7,692 bases of DNA, from contig CALPYQ020000066.1 of assembly GCA_943327965.2 (NCBI GenBank), positions 1 through 7,692 of the forward strand, written 5' to 3'. The first letter of the stretch is position 1. Each line of letters starts with the position of its first letter. The notes beneath the pieces were generated by a model. The model made no database searches. It had not been told where the DNA came from and worked only from the letters and a program-made list of their open reading frames with translations. Positions 1 to 6,200 of the stretch are shown one piece after another. A program made the position numbers and the translations under genes. This DNA is from Singulisphaera sp. GP187. Lineage in GTDB: Bacteria > Pseudomonadota > Gammaproteobacteria > Burkholderiales > Burkholderiaceae_C.

Positions 1-309
1 CGTTGTGCTGCGGGTACAGCTTTGTAACCAAGCGATCCAAGCCTCATTGAAGTTGTCGTTGGCAAGACCCGGAAGATCACTCCAGGAAGCCAAAACCCAT
101 TTGCTTTTTGGATTGAGAAAACTGGGCGTGCTGTTGCTATGACTTGTGCTGGTTATTGGGGTGGAGACACTGGGCGTAGGCACAATCACAACAGGGGCTG
201 CTACGCTGGGTGGCGTAGGTGCAACGGGTCGAGAGCCGCAGGCTACCAAGAAGAGTGACAGGGAAATTAACAAGCTCCCTAAAATGTATGAACCAAGGAG
301 CGTTTTCAT
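1..309 (-). CDS. mltA: Membrane-bound lytic murein transglycosylase A, N-terminal part (cut at window edge)
   Basis: MltA is an outer-membrane lipoprotein that cleaves the beta-1,4 MurNAc-GlcNAc bond of peptidoglycan and forms 1,6-anhydro-MurNAc ends. Only the first 103 codons are here; the catalytic domain continues past base 1. Reading from the ATG at 309-307 gives a lipoprotein signal peptide: MKTLLG, then a hydrophobic stretch, then the lipobox LVAC with the acylated Cys at residue 24. Residues 25-64 are a Pro/Ser/Thr/Val-rich linker. Residues 68-101 carry the motif KSKWVLASWSDLPG followed by EAWIAWLQSC, which matches the start of the MltA domain (W..LPG...D....W..F..SC in the family). 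No good ribosome binding site precedes the ATG. An in-frame ATG at 375-373 is possible but would bury the signal peptide behind 22 residues. The start codon overlaps that of the divergent small gene. The catalytic Asp is not visible because of the truncation. Confidence 0.9.
   Translation of the reverse strand, partial: MKTLLGSYILGSLLISLSLFLVACGSRPVAPTPPSVAAPVVIVPTPSVSTPITSTSHSNSTPSFLNPKSKWVLASWSDLPGLANDNFNEAWIAWLQSCTRSTT
255..285 (+). promoter_or_regulatory. Candidate sigma-70 promoter for the small membrane protein gene
   Basis: GTGACA at 255-260 matches the -35 consensus at 5 of 6 bases, and TAAAAT at 280-285 matches the -10 consensus at 5 of 6. The spacer is 19 nt, longer than the ideal 17, which lowers confidence. 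Transcription would begin near 291-293, giving a leader of roughly 16 nt that just includes the ribosome binding site at 295-300. The whole element lies antisense inside the start of mltA. This is a visual match only. Confidence 0.3.
295..300 (+). promoter_or_regulatory. Shine-Dalgarno site AAGGAG that sets the start of the 49-aa gene
   Basis: AAGGAG lies 7 nt upstream of the ATG at 308-310, close to the ideal spacing. It is the reason for choosing 308 over the in-frame ATGs at 284 or 146. Upstream of 308 the same frame is simply antisense to the MltA signal peptide and linker. On the opposite strand these six bases are the CTC CTT codons for Leu4 and Leu5 of MltA. Confidence 0.65.
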
Positions 310-457
310 GGGTTTGATTTTGTTAGAAGCATTGTTGGCACTGGTGCTGCTGGTGCTGATCGTTTGGTGGACCATGTTTTCTGGCAGAAAAAAAGGTGAA
401 CTGGTGACGAAAGAAGACGTCAAATCTAACAAACCGAACGACGTAGAGGGGTCATAA
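308..457 (+). CDS. Small single-pass membrane protein (49 aa), function unknown
   Basis: I cannot assign a function. The product is 49 residues. Residues 2-23 form one hydrophobic helix (GLILLEALLALVLLVLIVWW, with a single Glu at residue 7), followed by TMFSGRKKG and a charged, soluble tail rich in Lys, Asp, Glu and Asn. The RKK cluster right after the helix suggests the C-terminus is cytoplasmic by the positive-inside rule. The helix is unlikely to be a cleaved signal peptide, since there is no N-terminal charge and no clear cleavage site. A strong Shine-Dalgarno site supports real translation. The frame is open further upstream to 146, but that part is antisense to mltA. The helix contains a short repeat at DNA level (CTGGTGCTG twice, encoding LVL twice). 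Its stop lies 19 nt from the stop of the convergent response regulator. The sequence resembles short uncharacterised membrane proteins I associate with Comamonadaceae, which is a recollection and not a search result. Confidence 0.7.
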   Translation: MGLILLEALLALVLLVLIVWWTMFSGRKKGELVTKEDVKSNKPNDVEGS

Positions 458-476
458 GCGTTTGCCAGCGAAGGGC

Positions 477-1121
477 TTAAACCTCGCGCAACAAGTTGGC
501 CAATTCAACGGCTGACTTGACACACATCTTTTCAAAAACGCGCGAACGGTGAACCTCAACCGTGCGCACGCTAATGTCCAATTGATCGGCAATCAGTTTG
601 TTGGGCAAGCCCTCGACAACCAGTCGCAAAACATCGCGCTCGCGCTCGGTCAGTTCTGCCAATCGAGACGCAACACTCGCGCTCATGACTTGTAAAGCCA
701 AGCGTTGGCTTGAAAGTGCCAAGGCCTGCTCAATGCGATCAACCAAGGCATTGTCAGAAAAGGGCTTCTCACAAAAATCAAACGCGCCACGCTTAACGCT
801 GTCAACGGCGGTTGGCACATCGGCATGACCGGTTAGAAAAATAACCGGCCAAGCCCTTGCCAAGCCATTTGCCAAAAGTGTTTCAAACAAAGCCAAGCCA
901 CTTTGACCCGGCATTCGCACATCTAACAAAATGCATCCCGCTTGTTGGGGGTTGGGTGCGGTGGTTTGAGGAAATTTATCTTTGAGCATGACAGAAAAGG
1001 CTTCTGCGCTTTCAAAAGATTCACTCATGACACGTCGAGAGCGCAGCAACCACGCCATGGCATCGCGAACGCTGGCATCGTCATCAACAATGTAGACACA
1101 GGCGTTGAGGGTTGGTTGCAT
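477..1121 (-). CDS. FixJ/DctR-type response regulator (receiver plus LuxR-type HTH)
   Basis: This is a 214-residue cytoplasmic transcription factor, the partner of the upstream histidine kinase. The receiver domain spans about residues 7-135: acidic pocket at Asp13-Asp15 (VYIVDDD), phospho-acceptor Asp67 in ILLDVRMPG, conserved Thr97 in VIFLTGH, and Lys119 in CEKPF. All the residues needed for phosphorylation are present. A LuxR/NarL-type helix-turn-helix fills residues 153-212, with LTERERDVL at 157-165 and the recognition region NKLIADQLDISVRTVEVHRS at 174-193. FixJ-family members are usually about 200-210 residues, so the gene is full length. A slightly long loop (about 48-61, PQTTAPNPQQ) precedes the phosphorylated Asp. 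The start ATG lies 18 nt after the kinase stop and in the same frame. No good Shine-Dalgarno is visible, so translation may be coupled to the kinase. DctR of C4-dicarboxylate control is a plausible relative, but the target genes are unknown, so no symbol is given. Confidence 0.92.
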   Translation of the reverse strand: MQPTLNACVYIVDDDASVRDAMAWLLRSRRVMSESFESAEAFSVMLKDKFPQTTAPNPQQAGCILLDVRMPGQSGLALFETLLANGLARAWPVIFLTGHADVPTAVDSVKRGAFDFCEKPFSDNALVDRIEQALALSSQRLALQVMSASVASRLAELTERERDVLRLVVEGLPNKLIADQLDISVRTVEVHRSRVFEKMCVKSAVELANLLREV

Positions 1122-1139
1122 GCTGAATTCTAAAATGCC

Positions 1140-3203
1140 TTAGGCTTGGGTGGGAAGCGTAAAGCGAAACAAAGTACCGTTGGGTAAAAACGGCTCATGC
1201 TCTAAGTGGCCACCGTGTTGCTCCACCACAGTTCGGCACAAACTCAAACCCAAGCCCATGCCTTCAGATTTGGTGGTGAAAAACGGCGTGAACAACTGCT
1301 GACCCACTTCTTCAGAAATGCCAATACCCCCATCAATCACATCAAACTCAATCCAACTTTGAGCGTGATTGGAGGCGGCGCGTTTGACGTGGATGGTTAA
1401 AACGCGATTCAAACAAGAGGGATGGTCCATCGCTTGCATGCCATTGCGCGCCAGATTCAACAGAACTTGCTCAACCATGGTTCGATCACAAAGGACATTG
1501 CGAAGGTGGTCGTCAATTTGGACCGCCAATTGAACATGCAGTTTGCGGGCTTGCAATTGAACCAGCGGAAGCACAGCATCAACAATGGCGCGAGGACTTA
1601 CGGCTTCGCGCGCTTGATCTCTTCGGCGCACAAAGTCATGAACACTGTTGATGACCTTGCCCGCCCTGTTGGCTTGCGCTGCAATTCTCTCAAGGGCCAT
1701 CTGTAGATCGTTTAACTCTGGAGGATCAGATTGACCCGGCAAGTTTTGATGCTGGCCAATTAAATTCAAGGAGCCCGTGGCGTAGCTTGAAATGGCCGCC
1801 AGCGGTTGATTTAACTCGTGGCTTAATAAAGACGCCATCTCACCCACCGTCGCCAGCCTGGCGGTAGCCTGAAGCCGTTCTTGACTGGTGCGCGACATTT
1901 CTTCGACGCGCCGTTGCTCACTGATGTCTAGAAATGCGCTCATCCATCCGGTTTGTTTGCCAACCGCATTGATCAGGGGCGCTTCAAAAATTAGCACCGG
2001 AAAGCGCGAACCGTCTTGTCGCAAAAAAACAGATTCAAAACCTTCGCGTGGTGGCGCATTGCCGGCCAAGCGTACAGCTTGGCGGCGCTGGTACTCACCC
2101 ACCATTTCGGTTGGCCAATAGGGCATGGGCGCGGAGGCCCCTAACAATTGCTCGGCCGAAAACCCCACCATCTGACAAAACGCAGGGTTCACATAAGTGA
2201 TTCGTCCTTGTAAATCTCGGGCACGCAAACCCGTGACCAACGAGTCTTCCATGGCTTTTCTAAAGGCCAAAGCATCGGCCAAGTCTTGCTCGGCTTTTAA
2301 ACGTCGACGGGAGTCTTTGACCAACAAAACCAACACCGAAACCAAGGCAATGGACATGGCCGTGACCAGCGCGGGCAAGACATTGGGATAAAGGTCTGGC
2401 CCGACGCGGCGCCCATCCATTCTGAGCACCAGCGTATTCCCCGGCAAGTCCATCAACTGGGTGGCCGTAAAAAGACGCTTGCTTCTAGGCAGCGTGCCAT
2501 GAACCGCCAACCGCGTACCGTCTGGCTCGATGAACGAAATTTCGTTTCTGCGGCCATAAGTTTCGGAGAGTTGTGAAGCCAGGATGTCTTGAAGGCTGTA
2601 GGTGATGACGGTGTACCCAATGCTTGCGCCATGTTCAATTAAGGGCAAGCACATTTCCATCACTTCAAAACCAAGCCCGCTGGCTTGCGAAATAAAGTAG
2701 GTTCGAGAATATGCGGGTCCATTCAAACGTTTGGCCCGAACGCATGTTTGAATGATTTCGGATTGCTCGCTAAGCCGCGTGTTGCCGTCAAACAGAGGTT
2801 CACGATAGGGTGAGGTGACAAACTCACTGACCGCCCCTTGAAGGTCTCGCTTTTCAACGCGCAACCATTCGCGGTGTTGACCCATCAAGCTCTCTACTTC
2901 GAGACGCCAAGACTTGGCACTCAGTGATTTGGCATTCAAACTTTGCAAAGTCAATGCGTGATTGTTCAAACTGCGCCGAATATCGCCGACCGCATTGACC
3001 GTATCGCTTTCCAACTCGGCTTGGTATTGACTGGCCTCATAACGGCCGGCCAGCCAAACCAAGGTGACCAACAAGGCCACCACCAGCGCAACCAGTGCAA
3101 ACCACAAAGAGATGCGGCGGTCTGTGAAGGAGCGCGTCGCAGATTTAAAAAATGGCCACAGCGCATTCAAAAAAGGATCTAACGCTTGGCTTGGACGCTT
3201 CAT
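1140..3203 (-). CDS. Membrane sensor histidine kinase with PAS domain (DctS/FixL-like)
   Basis: This is a 687-residue inner-membrane sensor kinase that should phosphorylate the regulator encoded next to it. Order of parts: a cytoplasmic N-terminus; transmembrane helix 1 at about 32-53; an extracytoplasmic domain at about 54-272; helix 2 at about 273-296; a PAS domain at about 312-430 (ITYVNPAFCQMVGFS at 335-349); the HisKA dimerisation helix with phospho-acceptor His462 in SHELNQPLAAISSYA; and an HATPase domain. The ATPase domain has N-box Asn583/Asn587 (LLNLARNGMQAM), G1 box DGGIGI at 624-629, F box LFTPFFTTK at 637-645 and G2 box GMGLGL at 648-653. All catalytic boxes look intact. The HisKA sequence and the two-helix-plus-PAS layout resemble DctS-type C4-dicarboxylate sensors; I infer a PDC/Cache-like fold for the periplasmic part but cannot confirm it. 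It has a good ribosome binding site (AAAGG, 7 nt before the ATG). It follows yhdP by 21 nt, so it is probably cotranscribed with it. No dicarboxylate transporter is in view. Confidence 0.93.
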   Translation of the reverse strand: MKRPSQALDPFLNALWPFFKSATRSFTDRRISLWFALVALVVALLVTLVWLAGRYEASQYQAELESDTVNAVGDIRRSLNNHALTLQSLNAKSLSAKSWRLEVESLMGQHREWLRVEKRDLQGAVSEFVTSPYREPLFDGNTRLSEQSEIIQTCVRAKRLNGPAYSRTYFISQASGLGFEVMEMCLPLIEHGASIGYTVITYSLQDILASQLSETYGRRNEISFIEPDGTRLAVHGTLPRSKRLFTATQLMDLPGNTLVLRMDGRRVGPDLYPNVLPALVTAMSIALVSVLVLLVKDSRRRLKAEQDLADALAFRKAMEDSLVTGLRARDLQGRITYVNPAFCQMVGFSAEQLLGASAPMPYWPTEMVGEYQRRQAVRLAGNAPPREGFESVFLRQDGSRFPVLIFEAPLINAVGKQTGWMSAFLDISEQRRVEEMSRTSQERLQATARLATVGEMASLLSHELNQPLAAISSYATGSLNLIGQHQNLPGQSDPPELNDLQMALERIAAQANRAGKVINSVHDFVRRRDQAREAVSPRAIVDAVLPLVQLQARKLHVQLAVQIDDHLRNVLCDRTMVEQVLLNLARNGMQAMDHPSCLNRVLTIHVKRAASNHAQSWIEFDVIDGGIGISEEVGQQLFTPFFTTKSEGMGLGLSLCRTVVEQHGGHLEHEPFLPNGTLFRFTLPTQA

Positions 3204-3230
3204 GCCAGTACCTTTGTAAAGGCCTTAAGG
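3204..3230 (-). promoter_or_regulatory. yhdP-kinase junction: Shine-Dalgarno inside overlapping short palindromes
   Basis: The kinase ribosome binding site AAAGG (complement of 3211-3215) lies 7 nt before its ATG. It is one arm of the inverted repeat CCTTTGTAAAGG at 3211-3222. That repeat runs into two further perfect palindromes, AAGGCCTT (3219-3226) and CCTTAAGG (3223-3230); the last contains the yhdP stop codon. In the mRNA the site could form a small 4-bp hairpin with a 4-nt loop, or pair with the CCUU at the stop codon. This would suit translational coupling with yhdP, but the stems are short and the effect is an inference. Confidence 0.4.
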
Positions 3231-6200
3231 TGCGCTGCCGCTTAGCTTGGTGACCTTGGGGTCGGCCCAAGTGCCATCGATCATGAACTCTTGTGTGTTG
3301 ACACGCAAAAGCGGTTGTTTCAGCACCAGTTGCGCGATGAAGGTGCTCAAGCCAATGGCGGGATTGAGCGCCAAGCCCGCCAACAAAGAGGCGGTGCCTG
3401 GATCCACTTCCGGCAAAATGAGGACGCGTAAATTTTGGGTTTCACGCGCGATGTCAGACGTTCCCTCCATTTGAACAACAGCGTTGACCCCCTTCATTTG
3501 CAAGTTTTGGGTGCTGGCAATGCCTTGCTGAATGGCGACATCGCCACGAATTGAATCGAATGCAAACCCAGCGCTGAAAACATCTCTGAAATCGAGCAGC
3601 AAGCGGCGGGGCAGTGCTTGCAAACTTAAAACACCCAGAAGTTTGGCAACGCCAGGCTCCGCCTGTAAACATTGCCCACGCCCAATGTTGACATTGAAGC
3701 GACCCGTGAGGCTGGGGTAATGCAGGGTTAAGGGTGAGCCTTGCCAATTGACCTGACCTTCTAATTTGCCACCACCACCTCTTAAGGCGTCTTTGGTGCC
3801 AAGGCGGTTAAGCAATTCACCCGCATCAGAAATGTCCAATTTGAAATTGATATCGGTACTGGCTTTCTGCGTACCCTCACGCGATGTCACCCATTTGCCG
3901 CTGGCTTTGAAGCTGGCTTCGGGTACTGTGACATTGAGTTTGTTCAAGCGCCATTCGCGCCCAGTGTTGGACCTTGGTGTGGCGGCCTCTGTATTGACGG
4001 CATCAATTTCAACACGGCCTAATTTTTTGCCTCGTAACTCGAGTTCTTCCACCACAATGTCCAATGCAGGAATAGAGACCGGTGAATCTTCTAACAAAGA
4101 CTCCACCGCCTGATCGGCAGAAGGCTGAAGGCTTAGGCGACTTAATCGTGCATAGATCCGAGCCGTGTTTTGAGGGCTGGGCTGCCTGTACTCCAAGTAG
4201 CCATTCATTTCTTTGGCGTCCAATTGCGTTCGCCAGACATAGCCCTCTCTTGAACCGTTGAGAACGACGTTTCTTAGCGTACGTCCCTGTACCAACAGCT
4301 CATTGCTTTTCAAATTCATTCGCGTCGGCAGATAGGCTTGTGATGCCGATGAAACAAAAGTGTTTTGAGTTTGGCTCTCGGACCCGCTGCTCTTGGAGGG
4401 TGCAACAACTTGCATCCAATCGTCCACGGAGAGTGACGGTAGATTCAAGCTTGCCATGACGCCAGTTTCTGTGGCGCCCATGGGGCTTTGGGTCACCACA
4501 TCGCCCACCATCCAGCGCCCATTCAAAACCTTGGGTTCTGCGCCACTGACGTCGCGGTTGTAGCTTGCTGAAAAAGTGCGCCCCCAACTGAATTGCAAGA
4601 CGTCCCGAATCGCTTTATTGCCAGGCGCGGTGCTCAGTGATTGAATGGCATTGTCATAGCGAAGGGCAACCATTTCATCTGCGCGCTTGTTCAAAGGTGA
4701 GGGCAGATTCAAAGCCAGCCCCTGCAGCTGAGATTGAATGTTCAGCTCTGGATGACCGCCTTTGATGCCGAAGCTGGCGGTGTAGTTGGTTGAACCATTG
4801 GCGTGCTGCCCCAGCAAACTGAGCAGCGGAATTTCTTGCGCTTGTTTCAAACCGTTGGCCGAGACTTGACCTTGAACACGAATGAAGGGGTTGGCTTCTA
4901 AGCTTTTTGCAGGAAGCTTTCGGCTGCCCCCATCGAACTTAATGGGACCGCCCAAAAACTGCGCGCTGATACCCGCCAGGCCGAAGCCGCTTTCAGTGAA
5001 TGTGATGGCCCCTTGGGTTTTTTCAAAGGCGGGCAAAGTGTTCAAAATACGAACATCGTTACCCGATAAATTGACGGCGCCTTGAAGCGTCGTTTTGTCG
5101 ATGGATGCCAAAGGAATACTGAGTTTAATTCGCGAGCTGACGTTGCCTGTGACGCTGGCTTGCGTCAACACGCCGCCCAACATGTTGTCGACGGGCGAGA
5201 GCCGTAAATCGCCCAACAACTGTTTGGCGCTGGATTTGGATTCGCCTTGAACATTCACAAGCAGGTTGCTGTTCAGGTTGGGAATTTCGGCTTTGATTTG
5301 CGTGAAGGGCGTATTGCCCCATTTGCCGCTTGCATTGTTGACCTTGAAGTTCAGCCGATCAAAAACAATGTCGCCACTGACGTTGTTCATGACGGGCCAG
5401 CTAGGCTCGGACTGCGCCTGTTTTGAACCCGTGTTGCCAGTTGCGCTGCTGGAGGGGACATATGCATATTGAACGTCATTGACCTTTCCCGCAAAACGAA
5501 ACTCGCCTTCTTTGGGGTTGGCAAAAGGCAGCTTGTACAAATCACCTTTGATTTTGACCGCCACATTTTGAACCGTGCCAGAAACAACGGCATCGCGCAC
5601 GTAATGGCGCACACTTTGTGGAATGCCCAAAGGTAAATACTTGTAAACCTGGTTCGCATTGCCGCGAACAATGTTGCCTTGCAAATCGAGGATGCCCAAA
5701 CTCTTCGCATCGGTGCTGGGTTTCCAACTGCCTTGCCATGACCCCGAAACATCGGCGTTGCTAAGGCTCAGTTGCCAATCGGGCACAGTGACTTGACCCT
5801 TTTGTTTGACCCACTTGATGGACGCTTGTAATTTGTCCAGCGAAATGCGCGGATCTTCAAAAATTTGTGGGAAGCTGAGTGCGCCACGCTCGATGTTGGC
5901 TTTAATTTGGCCGCCATCTGCGGTCATGTCAAAGATGACATTGGCATTTTCGATGCTGGGCCAACGCTCATTGGATGCGCCTGTTTTGCCACCTTCAAAA
6001 GTCAACTTTTCGATGTTGCCATTGGCGTTGCTGACTTTGTAGATTTTGCCTTCGGCGGTGTTTTGCTCAGACCAAGCCATTTGCAAGGTATTCACGGTTC
6101 CCATGACTTTGTGCGCTTGCAAAACTTGACGCGCGTCTTGTGGAAGCGGCAACTGCATGGCAATGTTTCTGAGTGCCAGCAGGTCTAATTTGTCGCCTTG

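Noticed and set aside
146..307. N-terminal extension of the small plus-strand protein (103-aa version)
   Set aside because: It is antisense to the MltA signal peptide and linker, has a Gly/Thr-rich composition typical of a shadow frame, and the strong ribosome binding site points to the ATG at 308.
343..360. Tandem repeat CTGGTGCTG as a regulatory or mobile repeat
   Set aside because: It is just two copies encoding Leu-Val-Leu in the membrane helix and is explained by codon use.
458..482. Rho-independent terminator between the convergent genes
   Set aside because: The possible stem is seven pairs with a 2-nt bulge and there is no run of T on either side.
598..1133. Plus-strand open frames over the response regulator
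   Set aside because: They are opposite to a complete, clearly conserved regulator gene and show no family motif or ribosome binding site.
1206..3182. Plus- and minus-strand open frames of 60-95 residues inside the kinase gene
   Set aside because: They are shadows of an intact 687-codon kinase with all catalytic boxes in frame.
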